Source of the DNA: Nocardia rhamnosiphila NBRC 108938
GTDB taxonomy: Bacteria; Actinomycetota; Actinomycetes; Mycobacteriales; Mycobacteriaceae
Direction: 5' to 3'
NCBI RefSeq assembly: GCF_000720425.1
Contig: NZ_JOAJ01000018.1
Location: 1-27,693 of the forward strand
Length of the DNA: 27,693 nucleotides
Below the pieces are notes generated by a model, which had not been told where the DNA came from, searched no databases, and saw only the letters and a list, made by a program, of their open reading frames with translations. Shown here piece after piece: positions 9,427 through 16,445 of the stretch. Position numbers and translations under genes: made by a program. Positions within the stretch are counted from its first letter, which is position 1. Every line of letters starts with the position of its first letter.

Positions 9427-9726
9427 TCAGCGCGGGGAGTAGGTCTTGCAGTGGGCCGTGTGGTCGGTGCTGCCCGGGCCGACCCGGATTTCGCCGGCGG
9501 TGCATTCGAGGTCGGTGTTGTGGGCGCAGTCGGTGCGCTGGCAGGCGCCGACCATGCTGGTGACGGTGTCGAGGCCGCCCTTGGTCGCCAGCGGTATGAA
9601 GGTGCCGCAGTCGGCGCTGCCGTTGTGCCCGGTGACGTTGATCGCGTACGCGTGGCATCCGTCGTGGTTGTACGAGCAGCTGTTCACTGTGCATTCGCTG
9701 ACATGCGGCATTTCCATGGTGGTCAT
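9427..9726 (-). CDS. DUF1540 small Cys-rich protein with two DUF1540 units
   Basis: 99 residues from the ATG at 9726, which has GGAGGA eight bases upstream; the frame extends to 9765 without such a site. Two related Cys-rich units are visible: CTVNSCSYNHDGCHAYAINV ending in CGTF, and ACQRTDCAHNTDLECTAGEI ending in CKTY. Each has four Cys, the DUF1540 pattern, which is thought to bind metal. The function of the family is unknown. It is divergent from the CYP125 gene. Confidence 0.85.
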   Translation of the reverse strand: MTTMEMPHVSECTVNSCSYNHDGCHAYAINVTGHNGSADCGTFIPLATKGGLDTVTSMVGACQRTDCAHNTDLECTAGEIRVGPGSTDHTAHCKTYSPR

Positions 9727-9909
9727 ATGCTGCGTCCTCCGGAAGTGTTCGGGAGCCTTGCTCATGCGGATGTCGCCGTAGACCGTTTGTTGTGGGCCGA
9801 AGTCCTCATTATCGCGCTCTTTGCGCGGTTCGTGCGGTGCATTCGGGGGCGGCGGCAGAACGTAGCGAAATGGTTGCCGAAGGGGATGCGCCCTGTTGCC
9901 GGACGATTA

Positions 9910-9962
9910 TGTGAACGGCATTTACTAAAACCTGTTCACAAAATGGGTGTGGTGTGGTTCAC
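9910..9962 (+). promoter_or_regulatory. TGTGAAC...GTTCACA half-sites in an AT-rich promoter region
   Basis: TGTGAAC (9910-9916) and its exact complement GTTCACA (9934-9940) flank 17 bp of AT-rich sequence (ggcatttactaaaacct). A third half-site, GTTCAC, follows at 9957-9962. This is likely the promoter/operator region of the CYP125-TetR operon. Which protein binds is not known. Confidence 0.5.
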
Positions 9963-9989
9963 TCCTCGGGAGAGGGTTCCTGCGAGGGG

Positions 9990-10046
9990 ATGCGATACGT
10001 CCGCCGTCGCTGCGGCCTCCGCGAACCCCATGTATCAGCTTCATAA
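9990..10046 (+). CDS. Leader mini-ORF 1 (18 codons), speculative
   Basis: The ATG at 9990 opens MRYVRRRCGLREPHVSAS, ending at TAA 10044-10046. The stop runs directly into GGAG, the Shine-Dalgarno of the next start. AGAGGG lies about 13 bases upstream of the ATG, a weak site. It may be real, or only a by-product of the duplication. Confidence 0.25.
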   Translation: MRYVRRRCGLREPHVSAS

Positions 10047-10128
10047 GGAGACACAGTGATGCGATACCTCCGCCTTCGCTGCGGCCTCCGCGAACCGCAT
10101 GTATCAGCTTCATAAGGAGGCACAGTGA
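9991..10128 (+). repeat. 69-bp tandem direct duplication over the P450 translation start
   Basis: Copies 9991-10059 and 10060-10128 differ at 4 of 69 positions. Each copy ends with TCATAAGGAG[A/G]CACAGTGA, a Shine-Dalgarno plus GTG. Only the GTG in the second copy (10125) opens the P450 frame. Since 69 is divisible by three, an 18-codon ORF is preserved in both copies. Confidence 0.92.
10059..10115 (+). CDS. Leader mini-ORF 2 (18 codons) ending on the P450 ribosome binding site
   Basis: The ATG at 10059 has AAGGAG eight bases upstream and reads MRYLRLRCGLREPHVSAS to TAA at 10113-10115. The TAA is followed directly by GGAGG (10116-10120) and the P450 GTG at 10125. This is the geometry of termination-reinitiation coupling or a regulatory leader peptide. 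Expression is not shown by the sequence. Confidence 0.35.
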   Translation: MRYLRLRCGLREPHVSAS

Positions 10129-11348
10129 CTACTGGTCTGTCCCATGACTTCGATTTCACCGATCCCGACCTCTTGGCGGCGCGGCTGCCCATCGAGGAAT
10201 GGGCCGAACTGCGCCGGACCGCGCCCGTGTGGTGGGTCGATCAGCCGAACGGGGTGAGCGGGTTCGACGACGGCGGCTACTGGGTGGTCAGCAAACTCGA
10301 ACACATCAAGGAGATCTCGAAGAACTCCGAGGTCTTCTCCACTCACGCCAATACCGCGGTGATCCGCTTCAACGGCGATATCGCCCGCGAGGAGATCGAT
10401 ATCCAGCGCGCGATGCTGGTCAACACCGACCCGCCCGAGCACGACAAACTGCGCCGCATCATCTCCCGCGGCTTCACCCCGCGCGCCGTGCAGAGCCTGC
10501 GCGACGCCCTGCACGAGCGGGCCGAACGGATCGTGCACGAGGCCAAGCGGACCGGTGGCGGCGACTTCGTCCAGCAGGTCGCGTGTGAGCTGCCGCTCCA
10601 GGCCATCGCCGAACTGCTCGGGGTACCGCAGGAGGACCGGGGCAAGCTGTTCGAGTGGTCGAACCAGATGATGGGCTATGACGACCCCGAATACGCCGAC
10701 AGCTACAAGATGGCCAATGCGCAGGTGATGGGGTACGCCTGGAACCTGGCCGAAGAACGCCGCGGCTGCCCGGCCGACGACATCATCAGCCAGCTGCTCA
10801 GCGCCGATATCGACGGCGAGGCGCTCAGTTCGGAGGAATTCGCCTGGTTCGTCATCCTGCTGGCGGTGGCCGGTAACGAAACCACCCGTAATGCCACCAC
10901 CCACGGTATGAAGGCTTTCGTGGACAATCCGGAACAGTGGGAGCTGTACCGGGCCGAGCGTCCGCGCACCGCACCCGACGAGATCGTGCGCTGGGCCACC
11001 CCGGTCATCGCGTTCCAGCGGACCACTCTGCAGGACACGGAGATCGGCGGGCAGGCCATCGCCAAGGGGCAGCGGGTGGGCCTGTTCTACGCGTCGGCCA
11101 ACTTCGACGAGGACCACTTCACCAAGCCGTTCGAATTCGATGTCACCCGCAACCCGAACCCGCACGTCGGCTTCGGCGGCACCGGTACCCACTACTGCGT
11201 CGGCGCCAACCTGGCCCGCCTGCAACTGGACCTGATCTTCAACGCCATCGCCGACGTGATGCCGAACCTGCGTCAGGTCGCCGAACCCGTTCGGCTACGG
11301 TCGGGTTGGCTGAACGGAATCAAGAACTGGCAGGTCGCATACGAATGA
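10125..11348 (+). CDS. Cytochrome P450, CYP125 family (steroid C26/27-hydroxylase-like)
   Basis: 407 residues from the GTG at 10125 (AAGGAGG upstream). P450 signatures: I-helix AGNETT (249-254), ExxR Glu286-Arg289 (DEIVRW), and heme loop FGGTGTHYCVGANLAR with Cys358 as ligand. Long stretches match what I recall of mycobacterial CYP125: FDFTDP near the start, ELPLQAIAELLGVPQEDRGKL, QWELYRAERPRTAPDEIVRW, and the C-terminal RSGWLNGIKNWQVAY. CYP125 enzymes oxidise the terminal methyl of cholesterol side chains. Here no other sterol-degradation gene is adjacent, so the substrate may be another steroid or terpenoid. It is a soluble enzyme needing ferredoxin and reductase, which are not in the window. 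Its stop overlaps the start of the following TetR (ATGA). Confidence 0.93.
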   Translation: MTTGLSHDFDFTDPDLLAARLPIEEWAELRRTAPVWWVDQPNGVSGFDDGGYWVVSKLEHIKEISKNSEVFSTHANTAVIRFNGDIAREEIDIQRAMLVNTDPPEHDKLRRIISRGFTPRAVQSLRDALHERAERIVHEAKRTGGGDFVQQVACELPLQAIAELLGVPQEDRGKLFEWSNQMMGYDDPEYADSYKMANAQVMGYAWNLAEERRGCPADDIISQLLSADIDGEALSSEEFAWFVILLAVAGNETTRNATTHGMKAFVDNPEQWELYRAERPRTAPDEIVRWATPVIAFQRTTLQDTEIGGQAIAKGQRVGLFYASANFDEDHFTKPFEFDVTRNPNPHVGFGGTGTHYCVGANLARLQLDLIFNAIADVMPNLRQVAEPVRLRSGWLNGIKNWQVAYE

Positions 11349-12079
11349 CACAACCCGCCCGGCGGGGCCGGATGCCCGCGGTCAGTGACGCGGACATCCG
11401 GCGCGTGGCTGTGGAGCTACTGGTCACACAGGGAGCGGAGGCGCTGACCCTGCGTGCCATCGCGCGGGAACTCGGGATCACCGCGCCCGCCCTCTACCGC
11501 TACTACCCGTCCCGCGAGGAGCTGCTGGTCGCGTTACGGCGCGATATCTGTATCAGGCTGGCCGAGGACCTCGGGGCGCAGGTGGCCGAACTACCGGACG
11601 ACGGGGTGGTCCGGTTGTTCGCCATCTGCCGGGCGTTCCGGCGCTGGGCGCTCGCCCACCGCAACGAATTCACCCTGGTGTTCGCCTCGCCGGCGGCCGG
11701 TGGCCCGGGTACCGTGCGGCGGTTCGACGAAGCGTTCGGACTCGTGTTCCTGGAGGCCGCGGGCAAGTTGCTCGCGGCCTACGACCTGGCGACTCCGCCG
11801 ACCGAATCGATTCCCGAGGCGCTGCGTACCGATCTGATCGCGTTCCAGAACGAGCTGCTGGGGCTGCTCGCCGGATCGGAGCAGAAGTTCCCGGCCGAGA
11901 AATTCGACCTCGGGGTGGCGTATCTGATGATGACGGTCTGGGTCCGGCTCTACGGCCACGTCACGCTGGAAGTGTTCGGCAATTACCCGATGCCGGTGAG
12001 CGACCCGGATGTGCTGTTCGACGCGGTACTCACCGACCTCGCCGCCGGGATGGGGCTCACCACCGGCGAGGCGGGATAG
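11345..12079 (+). CDS. TetR-family regulator coupled to the CYP125-type P450
   Basis: 244 residues. The ATG at 11345 overlaps the P450 TGA (ATGA), so translation is coupled. The N-terminal HTH region (VAVELLVTQGAEALTLRAIA, then LGITAPALYRYYPSREELL) is clear. The C-terminal part (FRRWALAHRNEFTLVFASPA, and later LYGHVTLEVFGNY) matches the WHG/TetR_C_33-type domain. As the second gene of the P450 operon it probably controls that operon, for instance through the half-sites at 9910-9962. The stop is 14 bp from the convergent ABM-like gene. Confidence 0.9.
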   Translation: MTQPARRGRMPAVSDADIRRVAVELLVTQGAEALTLRAIARELGITAPALYRYYPSREELLVALRRDICIRLAEDLGAQVAELPDDGVVRLFAICRAFRRWALAHRNEFTLVFASPAAGGPGTVRRFDEAFGLVFLEAAGKLLAAYDLATPPTESIPEALRTDLIAFQNELLGLLAGSEQKFPAEKFDLGVAYLMMTVWVRLYGHVTLEVFGNYPMPVSDPDVLFDAVLTDLAAGMGLTTGEAG

Positions 12080-12093
12080 GCCGGTGCGCCCGG

Positions 12094-12714
12094 TCAGGCC
12101 ATTTCCGGGACCCGCAGATGGGCGAGTGCCAGTTCGAACTCCCGCACATCGAGAGCTTCGACACCGGTCCGCCGGGCCGCGTCGACCCGCAGCGCCGCCG
12201 ACTGCTCACGGCCGGTTCGCATCGCCGCGGCGCTGTCGTAACTGGTGCACGAGACGGCGCGGCCGGACTTCCGGTTGACCATCAGACTCGCGCTGCAGAA
12301 GCCCTCCAGGTCCTCCATGGCGGGCAAGGTATCGGATTTGTAGATCTCGACGGCCGAATCGAGGCGGCTCGGATCGGTTTTCACCCAGGTCGCGCGCACG
12401 CATGCGCCCTCGTCCGCGTGATGCGCCCGATGCAGACCCGCGATCTCCCATTCCTCGACCTGGGCGCTGCCGACGAATATCGCGAGGGCGCGGTCACGAA
12501 TCGGACCGACCTGGTCCCGGCTGCGGTGCATCGCGTCCTCGGACTCCCACGCACTGGTGGCGATACAGTGCCCGTTGTCCCGGTCGACCAGCAGCGACAG
12601 CCCGATACACCCGGGGATTTCCCGTAAGGCGGGCAGCACGACATCGCGCATATGCGAGATACCGGCGTCGATAGCGGAGGGTTGCGCCTGAATAGTGGTG
12701 GATCGCGCGAACAC
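12094..12714 (-). CDS. Two-domain ABM-like (dimeric alpha-beta barrel) protein
   Basis: 206 residues from the GTG at 12714, seven bases after AGAGGGGG; the frame extends upstream as Arg-rich nonsense. The protein is an internal duplication of a roughly 100-residue ferredoxin-like unit: unit 1 includes [40 protein letters not shown] and [11 protein letters not shown]; unit 2 includes [38 protein letters not shown] and [10 protein letters not shown]. This is the antibiotic-biosynthesis-monooxygenase (ABM) pattern. Such proteins are small oxygenases or ligand-binding proteins; no catalytic residue can be assigned here. It is divergent from the secreted alpha/beta hydrolase. Confidence 0.75.
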   Translation of the reverse strand: MFARSTTIQAQPSAIDAGISHMRDVVLPALREIPGCIGLSLLVDRDNGHCIATSAWESEDAMHRSRDQVGPIRDRALAIFVGSAQVEEWEIAGLHRAHHADEGACVRATWVKTDPSRLDSAVEIYKSDTLPAMEDLEGFCSASLMVNRKSGRAVSCTSYDSAAAMRTGREQSAALRVDAARRTGVEALDVREFELALAHLRVPEMA

Positions 12715-12745
12715 GAGCGACCCCCTCTCTGCTCGAGGCGGCGCC

Positions 12746-12761
12746 CCGGTGGCGCCACCGG
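12746..12761. promoter_or_regulatory. 16-bp perfect palindrome upstream of the ABM-like gene
   Basis: CCGGTGGCGCCACCGG is its own reverse complement. It lies 32 bp upstream of the GTG at 12714 (minus strand) in the divergent promoter region, consistent with an operator. Confidence 0.4.
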
Positions 12762-12787
12762 TGTCCCCAACCCTGCTCTCCCGTCGC

Positions 12788-12821
12788 CGCGGTGGCAAGA
12801 GGGTGGCCCCTCGCCACCGCG
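12788..12821. promoter_or_regulatory. Strong hairpin in the divergent promoter region
   Basis: The outer stem cgcggtggc (12788-12796) pairs with gccaccgcg (12813-12821). An inner stem gaggg (12799-12803) pairs with ccctc (12808-12812), leaving a tggc loop. It could form in a leader RNA of the minus-strand gene. Its role is unknown. Confidence 0.35.
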
Positions 12822-12961
12822 CACCGTGCCGCGGGCGATCGGGCTTTCGCGCGGACGCCGCCCGGCTACACTGATCACCCGTATCACCTGTGCGGCGCTG
12901 CGCGTGTGCGCGCCGAACTGCTCGAATTCGTGAAAGACCGAACGAGACGGGACAGGGACCG

Positions 12962-13765
12962 ATGACCATCATTCGCATGCTGCGTACCGCTCTGCTGAGC
13001 CTGATCCTCGCCCTCGTCACGACGGCCGCCGTCGCGCTGCCCGCCTGGGCCGCGCCGCGGCCCACCGTGGTCCTGGTGCACGGTGCGTTCGCCGACCCGA
13101 CCAGTTGGAACGGGGTCGCCGCGCGACTGCGCGGGCAGGGTTACGAGGTGCTGACTCCGGTGAACCCGCTGCGCGGCCCGGCGTACGATTCCGCCGCCGT
13201 CCAGCACACCCTCGACACCGTCGACGGGCCCATCGTGCTGGTCGGACACTCCTACGGCGGGACCGTGATCAGCAATGTGCACGACCCCGATGTCGTCTCC
13301 ATGGTCTACGTCGCGGCCTTCGCACCCACTCAGGGTGAATTCGCGCAGCAGGCATTGGACCCGGTGCGGTTCCCGGGTAGTCGGCTGCTGCCCCCGGCAC
13401 TGCAGGTGAAGGTTGTCGACGATCCGCAGGGCATCGCGGGACGCAATCTCGACGGCTACGTGGCCCCCGAATACTTCCACGATGTCTTCGCGCAGGATGT
13501 CGACGACGCCACCGCCGCCGATATGCTCGCCCACCAGCAATCGATCGCCCTGGCCGCCAATCTGGAACCCTCCGGAGGGCCGTCGTGGTCGGGTGAGCGC
13601 ACCTGGTACCTGGTCTCCGCGCAGGACCGGGTCATCCCGCCGGCCTCGCAGCGTTTCATGGCCGGCCGGATGGGCGCCCAGACCAGCGAACTCGACGCGT
13701 CGCATGCCTCGCTGGTCTCGCAGCCGGACCCGGTGACCGCGGCGATCGTGACCGCGGCGGGCTGA
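12962..13765 (+). CDS. Secreted alpha/beta hydrolase
   Basis: 267 residues from the ATG at 12962 (GGGACAGGGA upstream). An N-terminal signal peptide ([20 protein letters not shown]...) ends at ALPAWA, with likely cleavage after residue 30. The hydrolase fold follows: the oxyanion segment [14 protein letters not shown] (36-49), nucleophile elbow GHSYGG (Ser97), candidate acid in [11 protein letters not shown], and catalytic His in DASHASL. It resembles the salicylate-esterase-like alpha/beta hydrolases common in actinobacteria. The substrate is unknown. It is convergent with the FAD oxidoreductase gene, with a hairpin between them. Confidence 0.9.
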   Translation: MTIIRMLRTALLSLILALVTTAAVALPAWAAPRPTVVLVHGAFADPTSWNGVAARLRGQGYEVLTPVNPLRGPAYDSAAVQHTLDTVDGPIVLVGHSYGGTVISNVHDPDVVSMVYVAAFAPTQGEFAQQALDPVRFPGSRLLPPALQVKVVDDPQGIAGRNLDGYVAPEYFHDVFAQDVDDATAADMLAHQQSIALAANLEPSGGPSWSGERTWYLVSAQDRVIPPASQRFMAGRMGAQTSELDASHASLVSQPDPVTAAIVTAAG

Positions 13766-13775
13766 TCTCCCGGAT

Positions 13776-13800
13776 CGGGCGGTCCGGACAGCGCCGCCCG
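13776..13800. terminator. Hairpin between convergent genes
   Basis: cgggcgg (13776-13782) pairs with ccgcccg (13794-13800) around an 11-nt loop. It lies between the stops of the hydrolase (13765) and the FAD oxidoreductase (13810). Confidence 0.45.
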
Positions 13801-13809
13801 GTCCGGCGC

Positions 13810-14967
13810 TCAGACCAGCTGATCCACTACCGTCGGGGCCAGGCCCAGCGCGGTGGTCATACCGATCCCGGAGGTCACCGAGACGACGCGGATACCGGAT
13901 GCGGGCGCGGCCACGACGAAATCCGTATGTGGCGAATCCGCGTAGATTCCGCGCCAGCGCCGTCGCACCGACAGCTCTCCGGCCGAGAAGAGCCGGGCGC
14001 CTTCGCGCAGCACCAGATCCGCGATGCCCTCCTCGTCGAAGGGCAGGTGGGTGCGGGCGTAGTGATGGGTGTCGCCGAGGATCACCGAACCATCGGGACG
14101 CTGGGTGAGCATCAGGTTCATCACGGCGTCCAGAGTTTCGGGCGCCCGGTCGGTGATCTCGCGCCGTACCGCGGCGGCGGAGGCGGTGGCGGCCAGACCG
14201 CCGTAGCGCAGCATGGAGTAGCCGGTGAGGATCGCCGGTTCGATGCGGATAGCACCGGGCGGCGCCACCTCCAGCATCTGGAGCCGGCAGCGGCGCACGC
14301 CGTTCTCTTCGGCGATCACCGGGAAGAGGCGGTCGATATCGTGGCCGGCCGCGTGCACGATCGCGGTCGCGGCCAGATCGCCGCGCGCGGTGTGCACGAC
14401 ACCGTCGGACACGGCGCCCACCTGGGTGTTCCAGACGAATTCGACGCCGAGCGACGCCAGCCGGGCGGCCAGGGCCGGGATCGCGGCGCGGGGATCGACC
14501 CGCAGGTCGAGCGGCAGATGGGCGCCGCCGGCGATATCGCTGCCGGGGTCGCCGGCCGGCGGGAAGAGCCGAGCCGTCCCGGCGCGGTCGAGTAGCCGTA
14601 CCTGCTCGGTGCCGCGCTCGGCCGCGAACTCCTCCAGGACCCCGAGCTCGGCGGCGGTCCGGGCCACCACCACGGTGCCGGCCCGGCTGATCTCGAATCC
14701 CGCTTGCTCGGCGAGCCGCAGCCACTGCTCCCGGGCGGTCCAGGCGTAGTCGAGTGCGCGGCCGGTCTGCGGGGTTGTGCAGATATGGCCGAAATTGCGG
14801 ATCGAGGCGCCGACGGCGCGTGCGTCGCGTTCGACGACCGCCACTCGCATCCCCCGCTCCGCGGCATCGACCGCATGCGCGAGGCCGACGATGCCGGCGC
14901 CGACGACGGCGAGGTCGACCGCACGGGTCGGCAGGGCGGGTGATCCGAGGTCGGTGCTGAGAGCCAT
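13810..14967 (-). CDS. FAD-dependent oxidoreductase, TIGR03364-type (phosphonate-associated DAO family)
   Basis: 385 residues. The N-terminal dinucleotide-binding motif VVGAGIVGLAHA is followed by VVERDARAVGASIRNFGHIC, a strong match to what I recall of TIGR03364 (HpnW-proposed) proteins, in which RNFG follows the FAD segment. The DAO-type C-terminus has VSVTSGIGMTTALGLAP. This family oxidises amino or hydroxy groups of small substrates and often lies near phosphonate-degradation genes and GntR regulators. Here the HutC-type GntR gene is 1.4 kb away on the other strand, separated by a TnpB element. A GntR-like operator lies 49 bp upstream (15016-15033). No phosphonatase gene is in the window, so the substrate is open. 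Confidence 0.82.
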   Translation of the reverse strand: MALSTDLGSPALPTRAVDLAVVGAGIVGLAHAVDAAERGMRVAVVERDARAVGASIRNFGHICTTPQTGRALDYAWTAREQWLRLAEQAGFEISRAGTVVVARTAAELGVLEEFAAERGTEQVRLLDRAGTARLFPPAGDPGSDIAGGAHLPLDLRVDPRAAIPALAARLASLGVEFVWNTQVGAVSDGVVHTARGDLAATAIVHAAGHDIDRLFPVIAEENGVRRCRLQMLEVAPPGAIRIEPAILTGYSMLRYGGLAATASAAAVRREITDRAPETLDAVMNLMLTQRPDGSVILGDTHHYARTHLPFDEEGIADLVLREGARLFSAGELSVRRRWRGIYADSPHTDFVVAAPASGIRVVSVTSGIGMTTALGLAPTVVDQLV

Positions 14968-15015
14968 GGCCGGAATGCTCGCAAGCCGCCGTGGCTACCG
15001 ACAAGACGGTCGCAC

Positions 15016-15033
15016 AACTTGTATATATAAGTT
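15016..15033 (-). promoter_or_regulatory. GntR-type operator/promoter AACTTGTATATATAAGTT
   Basis: This 18-bp near-palindrome has one mismatched pair (G/T at positions 6 and 13). The A/T-rich dyad with a central TATATA resembles sites of GntR/HutC regulators and includes a good -10 box for the minus-strand oxidoreductase gene. It stands out in otherwise about 70% GC DNA. Confidence 0.6.
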
Positions 15034-15159
15034 CACCGGAAGTTTTTGCAGCTACCAGAGGATCATCTCTATCTTTTTGGTCGAAAGGAAACTACTTATT
15101 CGATCAACTTGCGGCCGATGATCGGATCGAGGGGACGATGTGGCCAGGAAACGTAGCGC

Positions 15160-16443
15160 GCAAGCCCGGTCCTTCCGGGCCGGGGCAGCGCATCGAATGT
15201 GTCGGTGGTCGACAGTAGGTTCGGATTGTGCAGCTTCGGTACAACTACCGCGTCTATCCGACGCCCGGCCAACAGGTGTCGTTGGCTCGCGCGTTCGGGT
15301 GTGCGCGGGTGGTGTACAACGACGCGCTCCGCGCCCGCCGGGACGCGTACGTGTCCGGGGAGAAGATCTCCGACACCGAAGTGCAGCGTCGTGTCGTCAC
15401 CGAAGCCAAACGCACGCCGGAACGTGCCTGGTTGGGCGAAGTGGCCTCGGTCGCTTTGGTGCAGGCATGTCAGGACGCGCGTACCGCGTATCGGAACTGG
15501 TTCGACTCGATATCCGGCAAACGCAAGGGCCGCAGGATCGGAGCGCCTCGGTTCCGGTCCCGCAAGGACAACCGGCAAGCTATCCGCCTCACCCGCAACG
15601 GGTTCACGTTGCGGGAAAACGGACGCTTGTACGCGGCGAAGATCGGGGAACTCGAGGTTCGGTGGTCGAGGGAACTGCCCTCGGTGCCGTCGTCGGTCAC
15701 CCTGATCAAGGACGCGGCCGGACGCTACTTCGTGTCGTTCGTGGTCCAGGTCGACGAGCGGCCGTTGTCGCTTGTCGAGTCCGAGGTGGGTATCGACCTC
15801 GGGCTCACCACGTTTGCTGTCCTGTCGAGCGGCAAGATCATCGCCTCGCCGCGATTCCTGCGGCAGGCCGAACGCCGGTTGCGGAAGGCGCAGCAGAGTC
15901 TTTCTCGCAAGGAGAAGGGTTCGAAGAATCGCGTCAAGGCCCCTGTGCGGGTGGCGAAGGCTCATGCCAGGGTCGCGGACACGCGGCGGGACTGGGCGCA
16001 CAAGCATTCCACGGCGATCATTCGCGACAACCAAGCGGTGTTCGTCGAGGACTTGTGCGTGTCGGGTCTTGCTCGGACGCGGTTGGCGAAGTCGGTCCAC
16101 GATGCCGGGTGGGGCATGTTCACTCGCATGCTGGAAGAGAAAGCCGCCCGGTACGGGCGGACCTTCGCCAAGGTGGATCGCTGGTTCCCCTCCACCCGCA
16201 TGTGCTCGGTCTGCTGGGTCTTGAGTGGGAAGAAACCCCTGCACGTCCGGAAATGGACATGTACGTGCGGAACCGTTCACGACCGCGATCTCAACGCGGC
16301 CGAGAACATACTCGCGGCCGGACGGGCCGAGAGGGTAAACGCCTGCGGAGGGGCGGTAAGTCCCGCCGCTTAGCGGAAGGCTCGCCCCTGTGAAACAGGA
16401 ACCCACCGGAGAACCGCAAGGTTCGGGAGGAGTCCCGGTCGTT
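15160..16443 (+). mobile_element. Solo TnpB (IS1341-type, IS200/IS605-superfamily) element; ends approximate
   Basis: The element encodes only TnpB; no Y1 or serine transposase (TnpA) is present. A left-side hairpin gcccgg-tcctt-ccgggc (15164-15180) and two right-side hairpins (16411-16424 and 16424-16437) fit the subterminal hairpins of IS200/IS605-type elements. The left boundary is uncertain and could lie anywhere between about 15035 and 15160, since the DNA there is unusually AT-rich. The right boundary is placed after AGTCCCGGTCGTTCA, which resembles the conserved right end of related elements. The element lies between an oxidoreductase and its probable GntR regulator. Confidence 0.55.
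15228..16373 (+). CDS. tnpB: TnpB RNA-guided endonuclease
   Basis: 381 residues from the GTG at 15228. N-terminal OrfB helix-turn-helix-like region: YNYRVYPTPGQQVSLARAFG, ARVVYNDALRARRDAY. RuvC-like nuclease: motif I VGIDLGLTTFA (Asp190), motif II VFVEDLCVSGLAR (Glu274), a zinc ribbon with Cys326, Cys329, Cys345 and Cys347 (spacing C-x2-C and C-x-C), and motif III HDRDLNAAEN (Asp354). All catalytic positions are intact and the length is normal for TnpB, so the protein should be active. TnpB cuts DNA next to a short TAM, guided by an RNA made from the right end of its own element. The plus-strand reading frame runs straight into the GntR gene, 16 bp downstream. Confidence 0.93.
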   Translation: MQLRYNYRVYPTPGQQVSLARAFGCARVVYNDALRARRDAYVSGEKISDTEVQRRVVTEAKRTPERAWLGEVASVALVQACQDARTAYRNWFDSISGKRKGRRIGAPRFRSRKDNRQAIRLTRNGFTLRENGRLYAAKIGELEVRWSRELPSVPSSVTLIKDAAGRYFVSFVVQVDERPLSLVESEVGIDLGLTTFAVLSSGKIIASPRFLRQAERRLRKAQQSLSRKEKGSKNRVKAPVRVAKAHARVADTRRDWAHKHSTAIIRDNQAVFVEDLCVSGLARTRLAKSVHDAGWGMFTRMLEEKAARYGRTFAKVDRWFPSTRMCSVCWVLSGKKPLHVRKWTCTCGTVHDRDLNAAENILAAGRAERVNACGGAVSPAA

Positions 16444-16445
16444 CA
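16330..16445 (+). ncRNA. Predicted omega-RNA scaffold (TnpB guide RNA)
   Basis: For TnpB, the guide RNA scaffold comes from the 3' end of tnpB and the right end, and the guide from the flanking DNA. Here aggggcg (16349-16355) pairs with cgcccct (16383-16389) across the tnpB stop. Two short hairpins follow: gaacc-gcaa-ggttc (16411-16424, a GNRA loop) and cggga-ggag-tcccg (16424-16437). The guide would start near 16440-16445 and read into the gntR coding region. This rests on structure and family knowledge only. Confidence 0.45.

Larger units (their letters stand above)
9727..10124. other. 398-bp divergent regulatory region
   Basis: This region separates the DUF1540 gene (minus) from the P450 (plus). 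It holds an AT-rich core with TGTGAAC / GTTCACA half-sites (9910-9962) and a 69-bp tandem duplication (9991-10128) that includes the P450 ribosome binding site. No conventional gene is seen apart from two 18-codon leader ORFs. Confidence 0.6.

Noticed and set aside
9925..10113. Minus-strand 62-residue frame through the 69-bp duplication
   Set aside because: It merely reads the complement of the repeat and has no ribosome binding site; the plus-strand structure is coherent with the P450 start.
9991..10128. CRISPR or attachment-site repeat
   Set aside because: Only two directly adjoining copies without a spacer; no integrase or mobile gene nearby.
12884..15004. 706-residue minus-strand frame across the hydrolase and FAD gene
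   Set aside because: Out-of-frame shadow, Arg/Gly-rich; both underlying genes are clear in other frames.
15096..16406. 436-residue minus-strand frame opposite tnpB
   Set aside because: No domain; tnpB has intact catalytic motifs on the plus strand.
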